Shown: positions 28,015 to 36,401 of the stretch, piece after piece
How the letters are laid out: each line of letters begins with the position of its first letter
How positions within the stretch are numbered: the first letter of the stretch is position 1
Assembly: GCA_028281285.1 (NCBI GenBank)
Contig: JANQKF010000015.1
Location: 124,001 to 188,000 of the forward strand
Direction: 5' to 3'
Length of the DNA stretch: 64,000 bases
From: Cyclobacteriaceae bacterium
GTDB lineage: Bacteria > Bacteroidota > Bacteroidia > Cytophagales > Cyclobacteriaceae
Notes under the pieces: model-generated
Database searches by the model: none
Told to the model about the DNA's origin: nothing
Seen by the model: the letters and a program-made list of their open reading frames with translations, nothing else
Made by a program: the position numbers and the translations under genes

Positions 28015-29118
28015 ATGAGAAAGCTATACTTCCCACTACTAATACTTTTCATGCTCGTTTCACAACAGTCAATTGCTCAGAAGAAGCCCTTAGAAGTAGG
28101 CATTATTGGGTTAACTCACACCCACGTACACTGGTTGCTCGGTCGACCTGATCAGGGGGATATAAAAATTGTAGGCATCGTTGAAAAAAATAAGGAACTC
28201 GCCAGACGATATGCAGATCAGCACGGATATTCAATGGATCTCGTATTTGATTCAATGGAAGAGTTTGTAGCAAATATTACTCCTGATGCTGTAACAGCGT
28301 TTGGGACCATCTATGATCATCTCGCTGTTGTAGAGTACTTTGCCCCGTTAGGTGTTCACGTCATGGTAGAAAAGCCATTGTCAGTTAACAAAGCACATGC
28401 TATGAAAATGAAGCAATTAGCTGAAAAACATGGCATTGAACTGCTTACGAATTACGAAACCACATGGTATCCTTCCAATCACAAGATATATGAGATGGTC
28501 CATCAGGAAAACAAACTGGGAGAAATCAGAAAAGTCGTAATTCACGATGGACATCCGGGGCCTAAAGAAATTGGCGTGAATAAAGAATTCCTTGAATGGC
28601 TCACTGATCCTGTCAAAAATGGTGGTGGTGCGCTAACCGATTTTGGTTGCTATGGAATCAATCTGGCAACCTGGCTGATGAAAGGCGAAGCTCCGGATTA
28701 TGTCTTTGCTGTCACACAACAGATGAAACCAGAAGCCTATCCCAAGGTAGATGATGAAGCCACAATCGTCCTGACTTATCCGAAGACGCAGGTAATTGTC
28801 CAGGCTTCATGGAACTGGCCGGTATCCAGAAAAGATATGGAGGTCTATGGTACCAAAGGCCAGGCATTTGCTGACAATTCCAATACGCTCAGATACAGGC
28901 TGGGAGACGATGCACAGGAAATAATGACTACACTTAAGCCTCGGTCGAACCCCATGAATGACCCCTTTTCATACTTGGCGGCAGTCGTGAATGATGAAAT
29001 CCAGCCTCAGCCAGCGGATCTATCGGCACTGGAAAACAATGTCCTGGTAATGCGAATCCTGGAGGCCGCGAAGAAGAGTGCGAAGACCGGTCGAAAAGTA
29101 AGACTGGGTAATAAATAA
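28015..29118 (+). CDS. Exported Gfo/Idh/MocA family oxidoreductase
   Basis: This 367-residue NAD(P)-dependent sugar-dehydrogenase-like protein starts with a Sec-type signal peptide (MRKLYFPLLILFMLVSQQSIAQ). The Rossmann region reads VGIIGLTHTHVHWL, which departs from the usual G-x-G-x2-G by having LTHTH. The family motif EKP is kept (VMVEKPLSVN, about 121-130), as is GGGALTDFGCYGINL. Export without a twin-arginine motif and the altered nucleotide loop make cofactor use in the periplasm uncertain. It follows the DinB-like gene by 1 bp. Confidence 0.88.
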   Translation: MRKLYFPLLILFMLVSQQSIAQKKPLEVGIIGLTHTHVHWLLGRPDQGDIKIVGIVEKNKELARRYADQHGYSMDLVFDSMEEFVANITPDAVTAFGTIYDHLAVVEYFAPLGVHVMVEKPLSVNKAHAMKMKQLAEKHGIELLTNYETTWYPSNHKIYEMVHQENKLGEIRKVVIHDGHPGPKEIGVNKEFLEWLTDPVKNGGGALTDFGCYGINLATWLMKGEAPDYVFAVTQQMKPEAYPKVDDEATIVLTYPKTQVIVQASWNWPVSRKDMEVYGTKGQAFADNSNTLRYRLGDDAQEIMTTLKPRSNPMNDPFSYLAAVVNDEIQPQPADLSALENNVLVMRILEAAKKSAKTGRKVRLGNK

Positions 29119-29131
29119 AATCGAGCTAGTT

Positions 29132-30148
29132 CTAATTTATTCCTCTTAAACATTCCAGTAGTTGACTCAATTGATCCGGGGTAAAATCGTAGTGGGTAAC
29201 AAAACGAATGAGTTGTGGCCCAAATCCAAACGCATGAACATCATGTTCCTTTAGCTCAGCCAGGAATGATTCGTTGGTAAATGCATCGGAAAGTCTGAAA
29301 ATTAAAATGTTCGTTTCACAAGGATAAACTTCTTCAACGTAGGACTGGTTTTCCAACACTTCAGCTATTTTTTTGGCAGCATCATGATCGTCCTTAAGTC
29401 GGTCCACATGGTTTTCCAAAGCATATAATCCGGCTGCAGCAATATATCCTGCCTGCCTCCATGCTCCACCCATCACTTTGCGAATACGTTTTGCACGTTT
29501 GATATCTGCTTTGGTCCCCAATAACAGCGAACCTACAGGAGCACCCAACCCTTTTGAAAGACAAATTGAAATGGTATCAAACACCTCACCGTATTGTTTG
29601 GCGGTCTGCCCTGTTGCCACTAATGCGTTGAACAAACGAGCACCATCAAGATGATATTTAAGGCCATTTTCATTACAAACTTCCTTGATCTTCAGAATCT
29701 CCTCAAAGTCGTAGCAACTCCCACCACCCTTATTCATGGTATTCTCAAGAGACACTACCTTGGACACCGGTGCATGAATGTCATCGGGTTGAATAGCCGC
29801 TAGTACATCCTTGGCCTTAATTCTCCCTTTGTCGCCTTCAAGTAATCTCACAGAAACACCTGAATTCGACATCAATCCTCCACTTTCGTAGAGGTAAACA
29901 TGTGAATGTTTATGGCAGATCACTTCATCCTGAAGCGTGGTATGGAGACGTATACCGATTTGGTTGGTCATCGTTCCTGAAGCACAATAAAGAGATGCCT
30001 CCATCCCAAACATTTCTGCAGCCCTTTCTTCGAGGGCATTCACAGTGGGGTCTTCCTCGAACATATCATCACCCACCTGGGCATTCATCATGGTTTCAAG
30101 CATGCCCGGAGTGGGCTTGGTCAGGGTATCGCTTCGTAAATCAATCAC
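29132..30148 (-). CDS. ltaE: Low-specificity L-threonine aldolase
   Basis: This is a 338-residue PLP enzyme that cleaves L-threonine/allo-threonine to glycine and acetaldehyde. The N-terminus IDLRSDTLTKPTPGML is diagnostic. YHLDGARLFNA holds the PLP-binding Asp and the Schiff-base Lys is K199 in CLSKGLGAPVGS. The start codon is GTG. The upstream 176-bp gap on its strand contains strong hairpins. Confidence 0.95.
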   Translation of the reverse strand: MIDLRSDTLTKPTPGMLETMMNAQVGDDMFEEDPTVNALEERAAEMFGMEASLYCASGTMTNQIGIRLHTTLQDEVICHKHSHVYLYESGGLMSNSGVSVRLLEGDKGRIKAKDVLAAIQPDDIHAPVSKVVSLENTMNKGGGSCYDFEEILKIKEVCNENGLKYHLDGARLFNALVATGQTAKQYGEVFDTISICLSKGLGAPVGSLLLGTKADIKRAKRIRKVMGGAWRQAGYIAAAGLYALENHVDRLKDDHDAAKKIAEVLENQSYVEEVYPCETNILIFRLSDAFTNESFLAELKEHDVHAFGFGPQLIRFVTHYDFTPDQLSQLLECLRGIN

Positions 30149-30183
30149 GGTTATAGAATTAAAGCGACAATCTAAAAGGTTTT

Positions 30184-30357
30184 ATGAGTTTGGGCAAGCG
30201 GTCTTATAGAAGGGAAGTCATCCCCGGTGGTTTGCCGTATGCAAACCAACCGGGCATCTCTTCCAACCTAAACATGAGAGACCCTGATGACTATTTCATG
30301 AATAACATCAGGACGACCTGCTCTTTAAGCGGACGTCTGGGACGTATAATCGCCTAA
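30184..30357 (+). CDS. Possible 57-residue small protein (doubtful)
   Basis: An ATG frame of 57 codons (MSLGKRSYRREVIPGGLPYA...) fills the gap between ltaE and marR and overlaps the 3' end of marR by 33 bp on the opposite strand. The product would be basic and Arg-rich, without a recognised domain. The same DNA forms two hairpins, so it may be a structural element rather than a gene. Confidence 0.2.
   Translation: MSLGKRSYRREVIPGGLPYANQPGISSNLNMRDPDDYFMNNIRTTCSLSGRLGRIIA
30223..30312. repeat. Two strong inverted repeats in the ltaE-marR gap
   Basis: First: CCCGGTGGTTTGC (30223-30235), 5-nt loop, GCAAACCAACCGGG (30241-30254), with GGAAG/CTTCC extending the stem. Second: CCTGATG (30283-30289) and CATCAGG (30306-30312). 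There is no T run after either, so a simple terminator is unlikely; they could be a structured leader of ltaE or a palindromic repeat. Confidence 0.55.
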
Positions 30358-30789
30358 AATCGTCCGGAGTTTTAGCAACTCCTGTTTGATATGGTAGTTG
30401 GTCTCAGCAGAAACATCGCTTAGAAAATCAGAGAAATGCTTCTCGAGTACCTGCATCATTTCTTGTTGACTCCCCTCTCCTTTTGAGGTGAGTTTTACAT
30501 GAAAAGACCTTCCGTCTTCTTCATTATCGACTTTTTCAATCCATCCATTTCGCTCCATCCTTACCAACATCCTTGAAATGGAAGGCAGATCCTGCAGAGT
30601 CACCTTGCTAATCTCAGTCGGAGTCACACTACCGTGGTTCCAGAGAATGATCAGCACCTGCCATTGTTCCGGAGTGACCTCGTAACCCTTAAGCGCCCGT
30701 ATCAGCTCTCGGTGGAAAAGCAGATACGTGCGATAAAGGTTGTAACCGAGATTATTATTAAGGTGAAAAAGAGCCTTACCGAAATCCAT
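30325..30789 (-). CDS. MarR family transcriptional regulator
   Basis: This 154-residue winged-helix regulator has WQVLIILWNHGSVTPTEISKVT (recognition unit), LPSISRMLVRMERNGWIEK and the wing DNEEDGRSFHVKLTSKG. I place the start at 30789 (MDFGKALFHL); a longer frame to 30822 would begin inside the operator palindrome. The perfect palindrome at 30821-30846, 32 bp upstream, implies autoregulation. No obvious efflux or enzyme target gene is adjacent. Confidence 0.92.
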   Translation of the reverse strand: MDFGKALFHLNNNLGYNLYRTYLLFHRELIRALKGYEVTPEQWQVLIILWNHGSVTPTEISKVTLQDLPSISRMLVRMERNGWIEKVDNEEDGRSFHVKLTSKGEGSQQEMMQVLEKHFSDFLSDVSAETNYHIKQELLKLRTILGDYTSQTSA

Positions 30790-30820
30790 TATTTCGATTG
30801 AGTAGTGGTCAAATATACAC

Positions 30821-30846
30821 AAAAAACTTGTCTAGACAAGTTTTTT
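30821..30846 (-). promoter_or_regulatory. Perfect 26-bp palindrome, probable MarR operator
   Basis: Thirteen bases on each side of the centre at 30833/30834 match exactly; the core is ACTTGTCTAGACAAGT. Half-site-like CAAGACA and ACTTGTC words recur at 30874-30896. The form and position (between -35 and the start) are typical of a MarR dimer site. Confidence 0.75.
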
Positions 30847-30912
30847 TCTAAAAAATTCTTTCTCAAGACAAAAATTTACTTGTCAGGAAAACTATCTCCG
30901 TAAAAAGGGTAA

Positions 30913-31329
30913 TTAATGAGCAGTTTTGGAAGATCTCTTTTCTAAATCACTCAATTCCAAATTGAGCGCTTTAGTAGATATCTGTGTTTCGATAAAGGAC
31001 AATACCAGGGAGGCCAACAATAAAAACAGGCTAATGGCAAAGATGTACTCTCCTGTTAGTTGTTTATCTAAGTACATCATCACCATGCTGAGTACGCAGC
31101 AGAAAAAACTACCTATACCAAGTGCCTGCATATAGCGAATAAGGTTAAGTCTTAGCTTTAGGTTCTTGATCTGCCCGAGTAAGCTGGACTGGGGCTCTTC
31201 ACTTTCAGAGTAGCGCTGTCTTAATCCGCGAGCAAGATTTGCCAGTGCCACAAAACGATTGGTATAGGCCAATAATAGCAGGGTAATTGCCGGAAAGAGC
31301 AGGGCCGGTGTAGAGATATCTATGTTCAT
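30913..31329 (-). CDS. DUF2721 family membrane protein
   Basis: This 138-residue protein has three hydrophobic segments: ALLFPAITLLLLAYTNRF (about 9-26), and two near 72-90 and 93-112. The segment NRFVALANLARGL and the overall plan match DUF2721, a family of small bacterial membrane proteins without known function. Its start overlaps the stop of the upstream small membrane protein by 4 bp. Confidence 0.85.
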   Translation of the reverse strand: MNIDISTPALLFPAITLLLLAYTNRFVALANLARGLRQRYSESEEPQSSLLGQIKNLKLRLNLIRYMQALGIGSFFCCVLSMVMMYLDKQLTGEYIFAISLFLLLASLVLSFIETQISTKALNLELSDLEKRSSKTAH

Positions 31330-31589
31330 TCTGAATCGTTGAACTCTTCCATTTCTCGCTTGAAACCCTCTTCCCTTTCCGATTTACTCCGGATTTTGTT
31401 GTCCAGCAAACTTTTCCAGGCAAACCGAATGGCCAACAATCCGGAGGGATAGAGAACTACCTTGGCGATATACTCAACTGAAACCGGATCTGAGAAATTA
31501 TCTGGACCAACGATATATAAGATTACAAGTCCTAGAGTACAACCTACAACTGCGATAATCCCTATGGTCTTTTCGAGGCGATAATTCAT
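31326..31589 (-). CDS. Small hypothetical membrane protein
   Basis: This 87-residue protein has two membrane segments (IIAVVGCTLGLVILYIVG and YIAKVVLYPSGLLAI) and a charged tail (KSEREEGFKREMEEF). No family recognised. It is the first gene of a two-gene unit with the DUF2721 gene (ATGA overlap), so the products may act together in the membrane. Confidence 0.72.
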   Translation of the reverse strand: MNYRLEKTIGIIAVVGCTLGLVILYIVGPDNFSDPVSVEYIAKVVLYPSGLLAIRFAWKSLLDNKIRSKSEREEGFKREMEEFNDSE

Positions 31590-31602
31590 AAATCAATATT
31601 AA

Positions 31603-31635
31603 CAAAAAACCCCTGACAAAGCGCCAGGGGTTTTG
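31603..31635 (-). terminator. Rho-independent terminator after lpdA
   Basis: On the - strand AAAACCCCTG and CAGGGGTTTTTT form a stem with a 9-nt loop followed by T's. It lies 19 bp after the lpdA stop. The stem also has A's on the other side, so it could work in both directions. Confidence 0.8.
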
Positions 31636-31653
31636 ATTTCTATTCTTCAGTTA

Positions 31654-33048
31654 TTACAAATGGATGACCTCATCATAAGCTGCGGCTGCAGCTTCCATTA
31701 CTGCTTCCGACATAGTTGGGTGTGGGTGAACCGTTTTAATGATCTCGTGTCCGGTGGTTTCAAGCTTTCTCGCTGCTACTACTTCGGCAATCATCTCCGT
31801 CACATTTGCGCCTATCATGTGTGCTCCCAGCCACTCTCCGTATTTCGCATCAAAGACCACTTTAACAAACCCATCTGAGTGCCCTGCAGCCTTGGCCTTA
31901 CCCGAAGCGGAGAATGGGAACTTACCCACTTTAACATCGTAACCGGCTTCTTTTGCCGCATTCTCAGTATAACCCACTGAGGCAATTTCAGGACTACAGT
32001 AAGTACATCCCGGGATGTTGTTATAGTCCAGAGGCTCTGGATTCTGCCCAGCGATTTTCTCTACACAGATAATTCCTTCCGCAGAAGCAACGTGAGCAAG
32101 TGCAGGACCGTGTACAATGTCTCCAATCGCATAAACTCCAGCAATATTCGTTTTGTAATAATCATCAACGATTACTTTGCCTTTATCAGTAGCTACGCCA
32201 ACGTCCTCTAATCCAATACCCTCGATATTTGTGGCTACTCCGACCGCAGAAAGCACAACATCAGCCTCGATGATCTCCTCTCCTTTCTTAGTCTTAACAT
32301 GTACCTTGCACTTTTTGCCTTTGGTATCCACAGAGGTAACTTCTGAACTGGTCATCACCTTCATTTTAGCCTTCTTATAGGTTCTTTCCAACTGCTTGGA
32401 AACCTCTTCATCTTCCACAGGCACGATGCGATCCATGAATTCCACGATAGTCACCTGTGTTCCAATTGAATTGTAGAAGTAGGCGAATTCCACACCAATT
32501 GCACCGGAACCAACAATCACCATAGATTCAGGTTGCTTGTCGAGTACCATTGCCTCCCTGTAGCCAATGATTTTCTTTCCGTCAATTGGTAGACTTGGCA
32601 ATTCTCTCGAACGTCCTCCGGTCGCCACGATAATGTGATCTGCGCTATAGTCAGTTTTGCTACCATCTTCGGCAGTCACCTCTACTTTTTTGCCGGCCTT
32701 GAGTTTTCCAAATCCTGCAATTTTTTCGATTTTATTTTTCTTGAAGAGGAACTCAATCCCTTTGCTCATCCCACCAGCAACATCCCTACTTCTCTTTACC
32801 ATACCACCAAAGTCTACAGAAGCATCCTTGATATCGATTCCATAATCTTTGGCATGAGAAACGTATTCAAACACCTGAGCACTCTTCAATAGTGCTTTAG
32901 TCGGGATACAGCCCCAATTCAAACAAATTCCTCCTAATTCGGCTCTTTCCACTACACCAACTTTCATTCCGAGCTGAGAAGCACGAATTGCGGCAACATA
33001 ACCTCCTGGTCCACTGCCGATAACTATCAAATCATATTTAGTAGCCAT
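31654..33048 (-). CDS. lpdA: Dihydrolipoyl dehydrogenase (E3)
   Basis: This is the flavoprotein E3 subunit of 2-oxoacid dehydrogenase complexes, reoxidising dihydrolipoamide with NAD. The 464 residues start at MATKYDLIVIGSGPGGYVAAI (FAD motif). The frame extends 19 codons upstream, but that part is not like the family and I exclude it. The redox disulfide is C-x4-C in GGICLNWGCIPTKAL; the second nucleotide motif is IVGSGAIGVEFA; the catalytic His-Glu are in HPHPTMSEAV. A -7 box TAACTTTG lies on the - strand at 33089-33082. Confidence 0.96.
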   Translation of the reverse strand: MATKYDLIVIGSGPGGYVAAIRASQLGMKVGVVERAELGGICLNWGCIPTKALLKSAQVFEYVSHAKDYGIDIKDASVDFGGMVKRSRDVAGGMSKGIEFLFKKNKIEKIAGFGKLKAGKKVEVTAEDGSKTDYSADHIIVATGGRSRELPSLPIDGKKIIGYREAMVLDKQPESMVIVGSGAIGVEFAYFYNSIGTQVTIVEFMDRIVPVEDEEVSKQLERTYKKAKMKVMTSSEVTSVDTKGKKCKVHVKTKKGEEIIEADVVLSAVGVATNIEGIGLEDVGVATDKGKVIVDDYYKTNIAGVYAIGDIVHGPALAHVASAEGIICVEKIAGQNPEPLDYNNIPGCTYCSPEIASVGYTENAAKEAGYDVKVGKFPFSASGKAKAAGHSDGFVKVVFDAKYGEWLGAHMIGANVTEMIAEVVAARKLETTGHEIIKTVHPHPTMSEAVMEAAAAAYDEVIHL

Positions 33049-33154
33049 ATATAAGTCTTTTATTTTCCTCCTAAAGTGCCGCAAAGTTAAGCCAAAACAT
33101 GGCACAAAAAAATCGGATATTGGTGGTCTTAAACCTTTTCATTTTCTTTGAGGG

Positions 33155-33322
33155 ATGAAAGGAAGACTATATGCAATTGGCGTGATCGGAGTGATCATGA
33201 TGGCATTAGGAATTCTTCTGGAAAACGAGTTCAATGAGGCCTTACAATGGATAGGTACAGGGATGGTTGTATCCTTCGTTTTCCTTATTACACCTTATTT
33301 AAGAAACCCAGAACAAAAATGA
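33155..33322 (+). CDS. Small membrane protein (55 residues) coupled to fabG
   Basis: A short gene of 55 codons: MKGRLYAIGVIGVIMMALG starts a first membrane segment (about 5-22) and IGTGMVVSFVFLITPYL makes a second (about 33-49), with a charged end NPEQK. Its TGA stop overlaps the ATG of fabG by 4 bp (ATGA at 33319-33322), the coupling used throughout this window, which argues that it is real. Function unknown. Confidence 0.65.
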   Translation: MKGRLYAIGVIGVIMMALGILLENEFNEALQWIGTGMVVSFVFLITPYLRNPEQK

Positions 33323-34065
33323 GTTTACTCGCAGGAAAAACCGCACTGGTCACCGGTGCATCAAAAGGTATTGGTAAAGCTATTGCAACCAAATATGCCG
33401 AAGAAGGCGCTAATGTGGCGTTCACCTATTTGTCAAGTGTTGAGAAAGGAGAAGCCCTGGAAGCCGAGCTTGCAGCACATGGCGTCAAGGCCAAAGGCTA
33501 CCGATCAGATGCGTCTGATTTCGCTGCAGCCGAGGAATTAGTAAACGGCATTGTAGAAGAATTCGGTTCACTGGATATCATCGTCAACAATGCAGGGATC
33601 ACTCAAGACAATCTTTTGATGAGAATGACCGAGGAAATGTGGGACCGTGTGATTAATGTAAACCTAAAGTCATGCTTCAATACGGTCAAAGCTGCTACAA
33701 GAACCATGATGAAACAAAGAGGAGGCTCGATAATCAATATTACTTCCGTAGTTGGGGTTAAAGGAAATGCCGGTCAGGCCAACTACGCTGCATCCAAAGC
33801 AGGTATCATTGGTTTCACCAAATCCGTGGCACTTGAGTTGGGATCCAGAGGAATCCGATCAAATGCGGTGGCTCCCGGTTTTATCGAAACTGAAATGACT
33901 GACGTTTTGGACGAGAAGACTGTCCAAGGCTGGAGAGATGCTATTCCGATGAAAAGAGGAGGTTCTCCTGATGAAGTAGCCAACCTCTGCGTTTACCTCG
34001 GGTCTGATAACTCCACTTATATCACTGGACAGGTAATTCATGTGGATGGTGGTATGGCCACTTAA
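33319..34065 (+). CDS. fabG: 3-oxoacyl-[acyl-carrier-protein] reductase
   Basis: This is a 248-residue SDR that reduces 3-oxoacyl-ACP with NADPH in fatty acid elongation. MSLLAGKTALVTGASKGIGKAIA is the cofactor site; INNAG-type VNNAGITQDNLLMRMTEEMWD and YAASKAGIIGFTKS (Tyr-x3-Lys) are typical of FabG, as is the end YITGQVIHVDGGMAT. The frame is open 24 codons further upstream but that is the coding region of the small membrane protein in another frame. A hairpin with a T run follows at 34182. Confidence 0.94.
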   Translation: MSLLAGKTALVTGASKGIGKAIATKYAEEGANVAFTYLSSVEKGEALEAELAAHGVKAKGYRSDASDFAAAEELVNGIVEEFGSLDIIVNNAGITQDNLLMRMTEEMWDRVINVNLKSCFNTVKAATRTMMKQRGGSIINITSVVGVKGNAGQANYAASKAGIIGFTKSVALELGSRGIRSNAVAPGFIETEMTDVLDEKTVQGWRDAIPMKRGGSPDEVANLCVYLGSDNSTYITGQVIHVDGGMAT

Positions 34066-34079
34066 TTTGAAGATTAGTC

Positions 34080-34165
34080 AATGAATTAATTTGAAGATTT
34101 AAAATTCAATAATTTTCAAATCAACCCATTGGAACATTTTCAAATTATCTAACCGTTCGTCAAAA
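34080..34165. repeat. AT-rich dispersed intergenic repeat
   Basis: Short repeated words AATTTGAAGATT, AATTTTCAAAT and ATTTTCAAATT, direct and inverted, follow fabG. This matches the style of AT-rich repeats found between genes in Bacteroidota. No coding potential. Confidence 0.4.
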
Positions 34166-34181
34166 GGCCAATAAAATTTAA

Positions 34182-34240
34182 AATGGTTAATGATCTATTT
34201 TCGTTTTATTGCGTAATAGATTTCATTAACCATTCTTTTT
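34182..34240 (+). terminator. Large hairpin, probable terminator after fabG
   Basis: AATGGTTAATGATCTATT (34182-34199) pairs with AATAGATTTCATTAACCATT (34215-34234) with two bulged bases, and CTTTTT follows. It ends 13 bp before the next gene, so it could also be a regulatory structure there. Confidence 0.55.
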
Positions 34241-34252
34241 GAAGGACATTTC

Positions 34253-36349
34253 GTGACGTCAGCCCAGGTAATTCAGCCCTTTCTTGCCAAAATATCACTT
34301 CAGACTACAGGGTCGGCATGGTTCATTGCCTTATGTATTCTTGGTGGTGCTGTCTATGCATTTATCCTTTATTCAAAAGAAACACCATGGAATAAAAGCG
34401 TTAATCGGGTATTGGCTACTATTCGTTTTGTCCTGGCCACCTTAGTGTTTTTTTTGCTGCTTGGCCCTCTTCTCAATCAAACTGAGTATTTCTTCGAAAA
34501 GCCCATAGTGGTATTAGCTGTTGATAACTCAGCTTCTTTACCTTCTGCATATGATTCGACCGATTTTGAGCTTTTAAAATCAAAGATTGATCGGCTGTCA
34601 AGCCAATTATCGGATCTTGACTATGATTTAAAAGTGAGAAATCTTGAAGGGTATAGCTCTAGTTTTCGGCAGGTGAGTTTTGACCAGGACGCAACCAACC
34701 TTCAGGCATTACTCAAGAACATAGAACAGGAATTCGAGCAGCAAAACCTGATTGGAGTGGTATTGACGAGTGATGGAATTCATAATTATGGACTCTCTCC
34801 TGAGTTTATGAACCTAAATTATCCGGTATATTCTGTAGCCCTTGGCGATACGGTTCCAATTAAGGACCTGAGTTTAAAGGGAATTAATTACAATAAGGTG
34901 GTCTATGAAGGGAATCGATTCCCGCTGATCGCAGAAATCTATAATAATGGCTTTGTTAATGAAACGGTAGAAGTCAATGTATTAAAAAACGGCACCTTGA
35001 TTGATCAGAAGAGTCTATTACTAAAGGGGGATCAACAAGTCAATTCAGTGGAGTTTATTCTTGACACCGAAAAAGCAGGAATAGAAAATTACACTGTTCG
35101 GATAGTTCCGAAGGAAGGAGAAAGCACCGACTTGAACAATCAGCGAAATGCGTTTCTCGAGGTAGTAGAAAGCAAGCAAAAGATTCTCATTGCAGCATTG
35201 TCGCCCCACCCGGACATAAAGGCAATCAGAAGTGTTATTGACAAAAGTGAAGGCACCGAAACCTCTCTGTACCTCGAAGGAATAACCACTGATATACCGG
35301 AGGGTCCTTTTGATTTGATCATTATGCATCGACTTCCCGGATTTAATGACTTGCCACAATGGTTGAGCAATGCGCTGAATACCACAAATTCCTGGTTTAT
35401 AACCGGAACCGATTATTTGGACAATATCAACGCATTAAACGAAGTGGTGGAACTAAGCACATTTGGACAGACCGACCAGGTTGGCCCCAATGTGAATCCC
35501 AACTTTGAGCTTTTCGAAATCGATGAGGACCTGCAAAGTCGCATGACGGACTATCCCCCGGTTATTGTTCCATACGGACGGTTCTCTTACAAACAGGCAG
35601 TCGATGTCTTGCTTTATCAAATGGTGGGTTCTGTTACTACACAAAGACCTTTGCTCGCCATTTATAACAGTGACGACAAAAAGTCTGCCGTCTTTGCCGG
35701 CTCAGGGTTCTGGAAATGGAGACTACAGGAATCAGGGTTAAATCAGGATCCTGAGATGTATGATGAACTCTTTGGGAAACTCATCCAATATTTGACAACA
35801 AAAGATGATAAACGAAATTTTAGGGTATCGACCACTTCGAATGAATACTTTGACAATGAAGGAGTAGAATTTTCAACCGAAATCTATAATGAGCTATTCG
35901 AAAAAGTATATGATTATGATGTCGATCTTACAATAACGGATGCTGAGGGAATCTCTCAAGAATTCAACTATGTCAACAGCGCCAGCACCAATTATACACT
36001 GAGTGGTTTAGCTCCCGGTATTTACAGGTTTTCTGCTTCCGCATCTGTTGCAGGTAAGCGCGAAACAGCTCAAGGCACCTTTTCAATCGAGCGACTGGCA
36101 TTGGAAGACATCAACATTACCGCAAATCATCAATTGATGAAGACAATATCTTCGAACTCAGGAGGGCAGTTTTTTGAAGAAGAGTCTTTAGATGACGTTG
36201 TCGAAGCCTTGAGTGCTGTAGATGCACCGTCCATTGCCCGATCAGATGAAAAACTCCGACTTATTCTGAACAACCCTCTATGGCTCTTGTTACTTATTTT
36301 ACTAGTGTCAGTTGAATGGTTTGTCAGAAAATACAACGGCAGCTACTAA
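34253..36349 (+). CDS. VWA/BatA-like integral membrane protein
   Basis: This is a 698-residue protein. Two membrane segments near the N-terminus (about 20-40 and 52-72) are followed by a von Willebrand A-like domain starting at about residue 85 (VLAVDNSASLPSAYDS, a D-x-S-x-S metal site), then beta-sandwich modules and one C-terminal membrane segment (LWLLLLILLVSVEWFV). It resembles BatA-type or hypothetical Bacteroidota proteins with a buried VWA domain and glutamine-amidotransferase-like middle. Role unknown; possibly envelope integrity. GTG start. Confidence 0.8.
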   Translation: MTSAQVIQPFLAKISLQTTGSAWFIALCILGGAVYAFILYSKETPWNKSVNRVLATIRFVLATLVFFLLLGPLLNQTEYFFEKPIVVLAVDNSASLPSAYDSTDFELLKSKIDRLSSQLSDLDYDLKVRNLEGYSSSFRQVSFDQDATNLQALLKNIEQEFEQQNLIGVVLTSDGIHNYGLSPEFMNLNYPVYSVALGDTVPIKDLSLKGINYNKVVYEGNRFPLIAEIYNNGFVNETVEVNVLKNGTLIDQKSLLLKGDQQVNSVEFILDTEKAGIENYTVRIVPKEGESTDLNNQRNAFLEVVESKQKILIAALSPHPDIKAIRSVIDKSEGTETSLYLEGITTDIPEGPFDLIIMHRLPGFNDLPQWLSNALNTTNSWFITGTDYLDNINALNEVVELSTFGQTDQVGPNVNPNFELFEIDEDLQSRMTDYPPVIVPYGRFSYKQAVDVLLYQMVGSVTTQRPLLAIYNSDDKKSAVFAGSGFWKWRLQESGLNQDPEMYDELFGKLIQYLTTKDDKRNFRVSTTSNEYFDNEGVEFSTEIYNELFEKVYDYDVDLTITDAEGISQEFNYVNSASTNYTLSGLAPGIYRFSASASVAGKRETAQGTFSIERLALEDINITANHQLMKTISSNSGGQFFEEESLDDVVEALSAVDAPSIARSDEKLRLILNNPLWLLLLILLVSVEWFVRKYNGSY

Positions 36350-36401
36350 AGTTTTCGTTATAGTTTTTTGAAATAACTAATCATTTAGTTTAATTAGCGC
36401 A

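Noticed and set aside
30149-30324. A known riboswitch in the ltaE leader
   Set aside because: The stems do not match any riboswitch consensus I can recall; I leave it as an unassigned structure.
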